Under the pieces are notes generated by a model, which had not been told where the DNA came from, ran no database searches, and saw nothing but the letters and a program-made list of their open reading frames with translations. A stretch of DNA of 64,000 nt from an uncultured Rubripirellula sp. (lineage in GTDB: Bacteria > Planctomycetota > Planctomycetia > Pirellulales > Pirellulaceae): the NCBI GenBank assembly GCA_938045805.1, contig CALIBL010000057.1:1-64000 (forward strand), given 5' to 3'. The translations under genes and the position numbers were made by a program. This document shows, one piece after another, positions 28,221 to 35,649 of the stretch (the first letter of the stretch is position 1; the number at the start of each line of letters is the position of its first letter).

Positions 28221-28294
28221 TAGGGCTGGCAGGACTTGAACCCGCGACCTAGGGATTATGAGTCCCCAGCTCTAACCAACTGAGCTACAGCCCC
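28221..28294 (-). tRNA. tRNA with CAU anticodon (Met or lysidine-modified Ile2)
   Basis: A 74-nt cloverleaf on the minus strand: acceptor GGGGCTG / CAGCCCT (one G-U), D-arm GCTCAGTTGGTTAGAGC, anticodon stem GGGGA/TCCCT with loop CTCATAA, and T-arm GCGGGTTCAAGTCCTGC. Discriminator A; CCA is not encoded. The CAU anticodon alone does not separate elongator Met from Ile2. The acceptor stem differs from the second CAU tRNA at 40677, so the two probably have different identities. Confidence 0.93.
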
Positions 28295-28532
28295 CTGTGC
28301 CGTCAAACATAACGACTTACGCCGCCATTAGCGTCGAACACTCAGCTATCAGTGGAGATAACTCGAATTCGTCGACGTCAACAACAGTCGGTGCTTGTAA
28401 TCGCAGCCGAGTGCACAATTTAAGCAACTTTTGAATGGATCGGGAGGTGGGATTCGAGGTAAGGATGGAATTCCCGCCGGTTTCCAGTGCGTTTGAGAGA
28501 TGGCGGGGCATCTCGATCTGTTGAGTTGCTTC

Positions 28533-28868
28533 CTACATCAGTATTCCCAGTAAAAGCGACGCGGCGTTTGTTATCGACGCCATGGCTCCAGCGGCTCTCC
28601 AACGGAAATCTAGAATCAGACGGTAAGAAATGGTTTCCACTACCAAAACCATCGTTTCCACCAACGCGAAACTGGCGACTTGATTTTCAACGGCAAGGCA
28701 TGCGAGCGGGTGGGTCATGAGGTTAATCATCACACAGCAAGTTACAAAAGACGGTACCCAAAACCCGTCCCCTTGAAGTCGTTTTAGAAAAGGAATCAGA
28801 CATACTGCAAAACCTGTTTCTACCAACAGGTTGAGGATCAGGAGGAATAAGAAAGATTCTCTCGCCAC
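28533..28868 (-). CDS. Small integral membrane protein of unknown function
   Basis: A 111-residue hydrophobic protein with about four predicted transmembrane helices (FLFLLILNLLVETGFAV, VPSFVTCCVMINLMTHP, FALVETMVLVVETISY and a C-terminal AASLLLGILM). A GTG at 28868 starts it, 3 bp after the stop of the upstream exported protein, so the pair is translationally linked. Conserved-looking Glu residues lie inside the membrane segments (LVETGF, LVETMVLVVET), which is unusual and suggests transport or sensing. The family is not recognised. Confidence 0.65.
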   Translation of the reverse strand: MARESFLFLLILNLLVETGFAVCLIPFLKRLQGDGFWVPSFVTCCVMINLMTHPLACLAVENQVASFALVETMVLVVETISYRLILDFRWRAAGAMASITNAASLLLGILM

Positions 28869-28871
28869 GGA

Positions 28872-29534
28872 TCATTCGCTTATCTGATAGTTGTCTGCAG
28901 ACTCCACTGTGCCGTCGGGTGCGTTATCCGTTAGGGGGTGACGCCGTCCGTAGATTTTTTTTAGAGTCCAAAGCACGAAGCAGCCAACGAGCCCAATCAG
29001 CGAGATGGAAATCTTTCCGAATCGACTGAGGCCTCCTGTTGTCACTTGATTGAATTCATCAAACTGAACCTCTTCAACCACTTCGATTTCAAGTGACTGA
29101 TCGGTAATTGCCGTTAATCTGCAGCGAGTCACAATCCGATTTGTCTTTCGCAGAATCGAAACGGATGTAAGCGAGTGGGTGGGTGGTTCACTATTTGGAA
29201 ATGGAAGAGCTTCACCATGTGTGTAACTCTCTGGTGGTTCAAAGTCCTTCGGGACGGAATAGATTTTTGTGCCATACTTGGTCGAGAAATAAAACGGTTG
29301 ATCCGCTTTGACTTCCGCAAACCCACCAAAGCCTCGCACGGGGGCGGCAATCAGACGATGTTCTCTCAGGAGCGGTGAATCTAAAAACACTAACTCGTGC
29401 TTGATGCTCTTGTGTCCTGGCGGGATTAGGTCGCCCCTAGCGGCATCAGAGATGAATAGCCAGGAAAATGCCGTGAGGAATTGGCAGAGAAATTGAAGTG
29501 CCAATCTCGGCGCAGGGAAAGTTTCCTTAGACAA
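28872..29534 (-). CDS. Exported membrane-anchored protein of unknown function
   Basis: A 220-residue protein starting at TTG 29534, which has GATGAGG about 8 bp upstream. A signal peptide (QFLCQFLTAFSWLFIS) is followed by a domain of about 140 residues, mostly beta in character. A C-terminal transmembrane helix (ISLIGLVGCFVLWTL) follows, then a basic stop-transfer KKIYGRRH and a short acidic cytoplasmic tail. The pattern is a type I membrane protein with a periplasmic domain. It is immediately followed by the four-helix protein at 28533-28868; the two may form a complex. I do not recognise the family. Confidence 0.68.
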   Translation of the reverse strand: MSKETFPAPRLALQFLCQFLTAFSWLFISDAARGDLIPPGHKSIKHELVFLDSPLLREHRLIAAPVRGFGGFAEVKADQPFYFSTKYGTKIYSVPKDFEPPESYTHGEALPFPNSEPPTHSLTSVSILRKTNRIVTRCRLTAITDQSLEIEVVEEVQFDEFNQVTTGGLSRFGKISISLIGLVGCFVLWTLKKIYGRRHPLTDNAPDGTVESADNYQISE

Positions 29535-29951
29535 TGGTAAACCTCATCATCTCTACTCCTCGATCCATTGTGAGGTCGTCTATTAACACTGCTCTTATGT
29601 CTTATCTTATCTGCAATCAAGATTCCAATCGTCTACCAAACAAGTCGACCAAGCAAATTGTAGCTGCGAGCCGCGTATCACCACCTCATTGTGACGCCAT
29701 TGAAGAGAGTGATTCTGTTACCGCGTCAATTGTAGGGAAAGACGACATGGCGACAGATCTTTGTCTTGCGATCTAAGTGCATTTCAGGTCCATAGACGAA
29801 GCGTGGATAGCCTAGGTACTATCATGCTGAAAATCGTGGCATCCAAGGCGACGCAAGATGGGATTAAGTTGTTTCGCTCAACTCGCTATCAGGTCTTGCT
29901 CGTTGGCCGAAGCTCCTAAAAGCCTTGTTAATTGTATTGGGATTTGTTTGC
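29535..29951 (+). other. 417-bp divergent intergenic region, no gene seen
   Basis: This separates the exported-protein pair (minus) from the amine-oxidase-like gene (plus). A short open frame at 29534-29776 has no ribosome site and unlikely composition. I see no RNA gene, terminator or repeat. Confidence 0.45.
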
Positions 29952-31193
29952 ATGATTGATCCAGTGGTGATTGTTGGAGCTGGTTTGTCCGGTTTAACCG
30001 CCGCAAAAATACTTCAGGAACAAGGTGTGGAGGTGCTGGTGCTCGAGGCATCCGACGGTGTTGGTGGGCGGGCACGAACCGACGAGATTGACGGATTTTT
30101 GCTGGATCGAGGTTTCCAAGTTTTTTTAGATTCTTACCCAGAGGCAAAGAACCTACTCGACTTTTCCGATTTGCAGCTCCGCCCCTTCGAGCCCGGATCA
30201 CTGGTGTGGCTCGGTGGGCGATTTCATTCCTTGGTAGATCCATGGCGAAGGCCCGCTCAATTGTTTCAGACCGCTTTCTCACCGGTGGGAAGCTTGACAG
30301 ACAAACTTCGCATCGCTTCGCTCAGGAATCGTGTCAGTCGTGGGAGCATTGAAGGTCTGTTTGAGGGATCCGATCAAACGTCTCTTGAGATGCTTGAGGA
30401 GTTCGGTTTTTCCAGCAAAATGATCGATCGATTTTTGCGTCCGTTCTTTGGTGGAGTTTTTCTAGATCAAGATCTTGACACATCTTCCCGAATGCTTTGC
30501 TTTGTCTTCCGCATGTTCAGTCAAGGTGATGCAACGTTGCCTGCGTACGGAATGGGCTCTATTGCTAAACAGCTTGCTTCGGCATTAACGGAAGAGAGAA
30601 TCAGGTTGAACTCGCCGGTCCACAAGATTGACGGGCGAACGGTAACACTGTCCTCAGGTGAGTCGTTCGCAAGTCACCGACTTCTTTTGGCATTGGATCA
30701 GCACCATGCTGCGAAGTTAGTACCCGAGTTGGCAAGTCAGCGCGAGTCGCGATCTGCTACGACTCTTTACTACGCAGCTGAAAAGTCACCGTGTAAAAAA
30801 AGGATGTTAATGCTGAACGGAACAGGCAAAGGCTTGATCAATCATCTGTGTGTGCCAAGCGAAGTTGCCCCTGCTTACGCACCACAAAATATGTCCCTGA
30901 TTTCGGTTTCTGTTCTCAAGCAAGATATCAACCTTGAGACTCTTCCTGCTCAAGTTGTTCAGGAGGCAGCGGCGATGTTTGGTGCCGAGGTGAAACAGTG
31001 GAAGCATTTGAGAACGGATCGGATTGTGGGAGCTCTACCCAACCAGTCATCGCCAGCCTTTGAACCGCCAATTAAACCACCACATCTGAGTGGTGATCTT
31101 TACGTTTGCGGTGATTACCGAACCAATGGATCCATCAATGGAGCGATGCAGTCGGGGCGTTTAGCTGCCGAAGCAGTCATTGAGACGCTTTAG
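29952..31193 (+). CDS. FAD-dependent amine oxidase/desaturase-like oxidoreductase
   Basis: A 413-residue flavoprotein. ATG 29952 places the FAD fold at the N-terminus (VVIVGAGLSGLTAAKIL, then VLEASDGVGGRARTDE); a TTG at 29925 would add nine residues without benefit. The middle has RFLRPFFGGVFLDQDLDTSSRM and PAYGMGSIAKQLA, and the C-terminus YVCGDYRTNGSINGAMQSGRLAAE closes the FAD site. These features match the NAD(P)/FAD-dependent group near protoporphyrinogen oxidase and phytoene-desaturase-like proteins. The substrate is unknown. It shares only the superfamily with the desaturase at 7589-9085. Confidence 0.85.
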   Translation: MIDPVVIVGAGLSGLTAAKILQEQGVEVLVLEASDGVGGRARTDEIDGFLLDRGFQVFLDSYPEAKNLLDFSDLQLRPFEPGSLVWLGGRFHSLVDPWRRPAQLFQTAFSPVGSLTDKLRIASLRNRVSRGSIEGLFEGSDQTSLEMLEEFGFSSKMIDRFLRPFFGGVFLDQDLDTSSRMLCFVFRMFSQGDATLPAYGMGSIAKQLASALTEERIRLNSPVHKIDGRTVTLSSGESFASHRLLLALDQHHAAKLVPELASQRESRSATTLYYAAEKSPCKKRMLMLNGTGKGLINHLCVPSEVAPAYAPQNMSLISVSVLKQDINLETLPAQVVQEAAAMFGAEVKQWKHLRTDRIVGALPNQSSPAFEPPIKPPHLSGDLYVCGDYRTNGSINGAMQSGRLAAEAVIETL

Positions 31194-31230
31194 TTTTTCG
31201 TTGTCCGCTTGATGATTCTCCATCGATAAC

Positions 31231-32394
31231 TCAACCAAACAAGTCCACTCGCTGTAGGTTGAGTGCGTCACACCAAGTTGTATCAAAGCTTGTGAGACGT
31301 TCTCGTTTTGGGAAACGTTCCATTGAATGCAATAGCCCCATTGTGCGGTTAGCGTACCATTGCATTTCATCGGCGAGAAGTCGAGCCTGATTCAGATGAT
31401 GACTTCGTGATGCGTAACCAGAATTAGAAGATGATGTAATGTTGTCCCAGACGTGCTCGAACCAAGAATCGACTGCAACTCCTGATGCACCAAGCGCAAT
31501 CAGCTTAGCTGCATCATCCGCTCCAATTTCACCGGGTGAAATCCATAAAGGCGTGCTTTCATTACCGAGGCGGTCCATCTGCTCACGAGTTTTGAGGACC
31601 ATGAGTGCGAGCTCTAGTCCATCTAAGGCAACTGAATCCAATTGAAGAATCAAACCGTCGGGTTGCGCCGCTAGGACGCCTTGAAGGTCAACCATCAGAT
31701 GGAAAGGTTCAAGGGTGACGAATAGTACGGCATTGGGAGCCAACGCGCGAAGCTGTGAAAACTTGGATCCAAGTTGATGCATCGAAGGGACATCAGGTGG
31801 GAAGGTAGCGGAGGGAACCCAGCTGCCACCCGAGATTGGTACTTCTCCCCTCAGTACATCCCAGCGAGCGAGTTGATCTGCAGAGTAGGCAAAGCGACCC
31901 GTTTCATCCCGATGCGTGGTTAGTCGAACGTCGATCATCGTTGCGTGATCGAAATCCTCGGCGGTGAGGCCGTATCTTTCCGGACGATAGGGAACAATTC
32001 TCGGCAGGCAAATTGATTCTGATGCGGTGGTATCGTCAGTCTGATCAGAATTTGGATGATCGTGGAAATGTGAGTCGCCGTTGCTGCTACTCACCTCACT
32101 TCGCAAAGCCGTTACTGGAAGGTCAATCTCCGCTAAGGCGACAGCGATTGCGTTAGCTTGTTCACTGTCAAAGTGATGCCATTTTGGTTCATGCAAAAAT
32201 AGTGGCAGTAGTTCCTTAAAGCGTTTCTCCGCAGTTTCGTTAAGAGCCAAAGTGGGAAAGCTTGGATGTTGCCACTGAGCAGGAGGGCCGGTCCATGGGG
32301 AGTCGGCTTTGGCAGATGTGAAATTGAGTTTTTCTAATCTCGCTTGCATGATATTCAACGCGCCGACGCATGATGTGGAAGAGATTGCAGTCAC
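31231..32394 (-). CDS. Glutamate-synthase FMN-domain-like protein, divergent (GlxD/MgsC-like)
   Basis: A 387-residue protein. Its middle (VPYRPERYGLTAEDFDHATMIDVRL) lines up with the glutamate synthase FMN domain segment that in active enzymes reads as PSRYGM...A..IEV. The later strands (ALAPNAVLFVTLEP, PDGLILQLDSVALDGLE, PLWISPGEIGADDAAKLIALGASGVAVDSWFE) look like the second half of the TIM barrel. The glycine-rich FMN loop and the cysteines of the iron-sulfur site are not seen, so catalysis is doubtful. It follows the GXGXG-domain gene by about 40 bp. GTG 32394 or ATG 32349 may start it. Confidence 0.55.
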   Translation of the reverse strand: MTAISSTSCVGALNIMQARLEKLNFTSAKADSPWTGPPAQWQHPSFPTLALNETAEKRFKELLPLFLHEPKWHHFDSEQANAIAVALAEIDLPVTALRSEVSSSNGDSHFHDHPNSDQTDDTTASESICLPRIVPYRPERYGLTAEDFDHATMIDVRLTTHRDETGRFAYSADQLARWDVLRGEVPISGGSWVPSATFPPDVPSMHQLGSKFSQLRALAPNAVLFVTLEPFHLMVDLQGVLAAQPDGLILQLDSVALDGLELALMVLKTREQMDRLGNESTPLWISPGEIGADDAAKLIALGASGVAVDSWFEHVWDNITSSSNSGYASRSHHLNQARLLADEMQWYANRTMGLLHSMERFPKRERLTSFDTTWCDALNLQRVDLFG

Positions 32395-32433
32395 CTTGTG
32401 TGATCGCGATCAGGAGTAATGATGACTGTTGTT

Positions 32434-33162
32434 TTACCGCCAGTTCGGATTTAACTCACCTGATTTCGATTGTTCCGCTTCAAGCATTGCTTCTGGGACG
32501 ACACGGCGAAAGTCCGTCGCGTCGCCACGGATGGAAGCATTAATCAAGAGCAGTCCAAGGCGAACTTGCTCTTTTTGTCTCAGTGGTGCTTCGACGACAC
32601 CTTCAGCGAGGCTAGCGGCTTGTCCACGAATGAAGATCGTCACATTACTCGCCGCATCACCAAGGTTCGCACCGGCATCTCCGCCGATCACGATCGTTCC
32701 ACCCAACGCACCGATTCCGGTTTCCTGACCCACATCGCCCCTCACAAAGATGCCACCACCTCGCATCGCTGCTCCACAGCGATCTCCGGCCGCTCCATAG
32801 ATCGCCAGTGTGCCGCCGGTCATCGAACATCCAACACCGTCCCCCGCGTTACCCCGTATCCGCACCGCACCGCTCCTCATTCCTTCGCCAACCCCATGAC
32901 CGACGTTACCGGTCATCTGTACATCGGTCTGGTGATTGAAGGCAAAAGCGTAATTCCCAAGACTTCCCTCGAGAATCAATCTGACCGGATGTGAAAGTCG
33001 CATGAATGCGTGTTCTTGTCCCGACGCTCCATCAATCACCACCTCGGGTAATTTCTCAGCATTGTCTTCCACTTCGATATTTCGAATCTGTTCCATCGCT
33101 GCGTTGATGCTGAGTTGATTCAGATTCAACTGCATTAGTGGAGATTCAGTGAATTCGCTCAT
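32434..33162 (-). CDS. GXGXG-domain protein (glutamate synthase domain 3 / GlxC-MgsB-like)
   Basis: A 242-residue stand-alone right-handed beta-helix of the GXGXG family, the C-terminal domain of glutamate synthase and also found in FwdC/FhcC and in N-methylglutamate synthase subunit MgsB (GlxC). Repeats include GNVGHGVGEGMRSG, GNAGDGVGCSMTGG, GAAGDRCGAAMRGG, GDVGQETGIGALGG and GDAGANLGDAASN. The best resemblance is to GlxC. It is paired with a divergent FMN-domain-like gene downstream, but no glutamine amidotransferase (GlxB) gene is adjacent. No tetrahydromethanopterin genes are nearby, which argues against FhcC. Confidence 0.82.
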   Translation of the reverse strand: MSEFTESPLMQLNLNQLSINAAMEQIRNIEVEDNAEKLPEVVIDGASGQEHAFMRLSHPVRLILEGSLGNYAFAFNHQTDVQMTGNVGHGVGEGMRSGAVRIRGNAGDGVGCSMTGGTLAIYGAAGDRCGAAMRGGGIFVRGDVGQETGIGALGGTIVIGGDAGANLGDAASNVTIFIRGQAASLAEGVVEAPLRQKEQVRLGLLLINASIRGDATDFRRVVPEAMLEAEQSKSGELNPNWR

Positions 33163-33263
33163 TGATTTCTGTCGTCGATTGAAGAACGGGGCCAGCAGTT
33201 TGTGGATCTAGTGAGTCGGTGCATCATAGCTTAGGGGAATTCCTTCTGAAGATGCCAGATGAT

Positions 33264-34145
33264 CTATGCGTCCATGGACGACTTCCGATTGCGTAAGTAG
33301 CGGATGAGGCCACGAACGATGGTTTCAACATTCGATTCAGTTTTTTTGCCGGCCTCGAGTACGTCCTGATGATCGGCGGGGCTGCGTTGGTCAGGATTTG
33401 CGACGTTGGTTACGACCGATAGAGTGATCGGATCGATACCGAGACTTTTGGCCATCAACGCTTCGGGTATGGAGCTCATACCGACTGCATCTGCGCCAAT
33501 CTTGCGCATCATTCGGTACTCGCTTCTGGTTTCGTAAGTCGGTCCAAGGGTCGCGAGGTACGTACCACTGATGACCGTGATTTGATGTGCCCTCGCAATC
33601 GCGTGCACGCGGTCAATGAGATACTGCGGGTAAAAATCGAGTGTTCTGATGAGGTTGGCAGGTAGGTGAGCCATCTGCAGTTTGTCGAGTGAGGAAGCTC
33701 GCGTCACTTTGTTTTGGTGAGTGGATTGGTTAAGCCAGTTAATGTGATCCTTCAGAACCATCAAGTCCCCAACTTGAAATTTTGGGTTCAGTCCACCGGC
33801 AGCATTCGTGATGATCAATTGTTCAATACCCAATTGATGCATCACCGAGATAGGGTAGGTCACCTGCTTATTTGAAAAACCTTCGTAGCGGTGGTATCTA
33901 CCAGCCATCACAACGATCGGGGTCCCCTCGAGTGACCCGATGACAAGCAGTCCACGATGGCCTTGCGCGTGAGTTGATTGAAATCCCGGTATCAAGTGGT
34001 AAGGGATTTCAATTGCATTCTCGAGATGATGCGCTAGCCCGCCCAAGCCGCTGCCGAGTACGACACCAACCCGAGGTGTGACGGAGCTTCGTGTGCGAAT
34101 GTACTGAATTGCTTGCTTGACTGTGTTTTTTGTTTGTTCACACAC
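33264..34145 (-). CDS. Purine nucleoside phosphorylase (trimeric type), copy with Asn at base site
   Basis: A 293-residue PNP. It phosphorolyses purine nucleosides to the base and ribose-1-phosphate. Motifs: VVLGSGLGGLA (phosphate loop), GHRG, MAGRYHRYEG, ITNAAGGLNP, GPTYETRSEYRMMR with the base-binding Glu, and VGMSSIPEA. The position matching human Asn243 is Asn247 (SVVTNVANPD), the 6-oxopurine type, so guanosine/inosine is the likely substrate. It starts at GTG 34145, 3 bp after the stop of the second PNP. The pair is an ancient tandem duplication. Confidence 0.94.
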   Translation of the reverse strand: MCEQTKNTVKQAIQYIRTRSSVTPRVGVVLGSGLGGLAHHLENAIEIPYHLIPGFQSTHAQGHRGLLVIGSLEGTPIVVMAGRYHRYEGFSNKQVTYPISVMHQLGIEQLIITNAAGGLNPKFQVGDLMVLKDHINWLNQSTHQNKVTRASSLDKLQMAHLPANLIRTLDFYPQYLIDRVHAIARAHQITVISGTYLATLGPTYETRSEYRMMRKIGADAVGMSSIPEALMAKSLGIDPITLSVVTNVANPDQRSPADHQDVLEAGKKTESNVETIVRGLIRYLRNRKSSMDA

Positions 34146-34148
34146 AGG

Positions 34149-34991
34149 TTAGGCAATCCGAGGATTTCCCGCTTCTTGAACAATGCCTTTGACGACCGCC
34201 TGAAGATTTGGCGCAGCCTTGCCAGCCACTGCAATAATTTCTTCGACGTTTGCGGGCTTCAGGGCATCCGGTAGGCACATGTCGGTAATCACACTGAGAC
34301 CAACCGTTTTGAGGCCACAATGCACGGCGACGATCGTCTCGGGAACCGTACTCATACCGACGACGTCCGCACCGATGGTTCGCAGAAAACGATATTCGGC
34401 TCGCGTCTCAAGATTCGGACCTGCCACCGCAACGAACACACCCTTATGAATCGTCAAGTCGAGATCACGTCCAATCTTGATCGCACGATCAACCCAAGTC
34501 TGATCGTAGGGTTCACACATGTCCGGAAAACGTGGACCCAAGCGATCATCATTGATCCCGATCAATGGATTGTCACCGAGAAGATTGATGTGATCTTCAA
34601 TCACCATCAAATCACCCGAATTGAAATACGGATTGAGACCTCCGCATGCGTTACTCACCACGAGTAGTTCCACACCCAGTTCCTTGAACACTCGAACTGG
34701 AAGCGTGATGAGTTTTAGAGGATACCCCTCGTAGAGATGAAAACGGCCTTCCATGGCCACAACCGGTACGCCGGCGAGATGCCCGCATACCAGCCGTCCT
34801 CGGTGGCTTGTAGCTGTCGATTTAGGGAAGTGTGGAATGTCTTCGTATTCGATGGTTACGTCGACGTCGATCTCTTCAGTGAGATCACCCAGACCTGTGC
34901 CCAAGATGATAGCGACTTTTGGTTGTACAGGGAATCGCTCGCGAATGGTTTTGCATGCGTCTTGAATTTTGTCGTAAAGATCAAGCATCAT
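34149..34991 (-). CDS. Purine nucleoside phosphorylase paralogue with Asp at base site
   Basis: A 280-residue PNP, first of the tandem pair. It has IILGTGLGDLT, SHRG, MEGRFHLYEGYP, VSNACGGLNP, GPNLETRAEYRFLR and VGMSTVPET. The residue matching human Asn243 is Asp237 (SVITDMCLPD), as in MTAP-like enzymes that take 6-aminopurines, so adenosine or methylthioadenosine is a possible substrate. The start ATG (34991, or the next codon) has AGGCG just upstream. The intergenic region ahead contains a nested inverted repeat that could control it. Confidence 0.94.
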   Translation of the reverse strand: MMLDLYDKIQDACKTIRERFPVQPKVAIILGTGLGDLTEEIDVDVTIEYEDIPHFPKSTATSHRGRLVCGHLAGVPVVAMEGRFHLYEGYPLKLITLPVRVFKELGVELLVVSNACGGLNPYFNSGDLMVIEDHINLLGDNPLIGINDDRLGPRFPDMCEPYDQTWVDRAIKIGRDLDLTIHKGVFVAVAGPNLETRAEYRFLRTIGADVVGMSTVPETIVAVHCGLKTVGLSVITDMCLPDALKPANVEEIIAVAGKAAPNLQAVVKGIVQEAGNPRIA

Positions 34992-35307
34992 TCAACGCCT
35001 TGAATCGTTCGTGCCATCCACTCGCGAGGTCGCATTGTAAAGATCATCAAAACGGTTTGCGACCTCCCTAACGCAAAGAAATGGAAATGTTCTAAAAAGA
35101 ATTTGTTTGAGGAAAAAGAAGTTTTTTATAACGAATATTAATGCAGGTGACTTGCATGTTGTGTCGCCAACTGCTTGCCAAAACGATGTACCTTTGATAA
35201 GCGAGGTCTTTGATCACGACGTGACGTTAACACGCGATCTATCGTGATCAAACAGATTTTAATAACTTACCCACCACGGCATTTCGTTCTTAACTGGGAG
35301 CCTCGAG
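34992..35307 (+). other. AT-rich divergent intergenic region with operator-like palindrome
   Basis: This 316-bp region between the PNP operon (minus) and a small membrane-protein gene (plus) has a notably AT-rich core (about 35075-35145). It contains the inverted repeat described at 35209-35252. There is no convincing open frame or RNA gene. It probably carries both promoters. Confidence 0.5.
35209..35252. promoter_or_regulatory. Nested inverted repeat, candidate operator
   Basis: TTTGATCACG (35209-35218) and CGTGATCAAA (35243-35252) are a perfect 10-bp inverted repeat with a 24-bp spacer. The spacer contains a second inverted repeat, CGTG-acgttaa-CACG. Half-sites each include the palindrome TGATCA. 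No T-run follows, so it is not a terminator. The position, 55-100 bp ahead of the start at 35308, suits a dimeric regulator binding site. Confidence 0.45.
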
Positions 35308-35505
35308 ATGGTGAAACAATTACTTGGTTTGTGGCGAGACACTTGGTGGTTGTGGCTTGGGTTCGTCCTGCTAACACTTGGTTTTAGTTTGCTCCTGGGT
35401 TACTACTTTCTTTTGCTTTTGCCATGCTTACCGATCCCGTTCTTTTATTTCGCCATCAATCGGTACGACGAAACGGGAGCTGAGAGGCGAGATTTGGGTG
35501 CTTGA
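35308..35505 (+). CDS. Small two-helix membrane protein
   Basis: A 65-residue protein with GGGAG correctly spaced before ATG 35308. A Trp-rich amphipathic start (LWRDTWWLWLGF) leads into two transmembrane helices joined by a short turn (LLLGYYFLLLLPCLPIPFFYF), then a polar cytoplasmic tail (NRYDETGAERRDLGA). Composition and ribosome site support a real gene. No family is recognised. It precedes the membrane LRR protein on the same strand by 144 bp. Confidence 0.65.
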   Translation: MVKQLLGLWRDTWWLWLGFVLLTLGFSLLLGYYFLLLLPCLPIPFFYFAINRYDETGAERRDLGA

Positions 35506-35649
35506 ACCACGCAACGCACTGTCATTAAACAAAAAACAGTCCACGATGACCGTTAAATTCGCGATTGACTTGCTCTGGAAGATATTCGCCGCCCGAAAAA
35601 GCTAACCATGGGGTTGTCTGCTCTGCTATTCTGCTAGTGTATCGAAGAG

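Noticed and set aside
28317..28602. Two short minus-strand frames after the small membrane-protein gene
   Set aside because: No clear ribosome site and no family match; a faint likeness to a STAS-domain tail is not enough.
29534..29776. 80-residue plus-strand frame
   Set aside because: No ribosome site, unlikely residue composition and it begins inside the divergent gene's start region.
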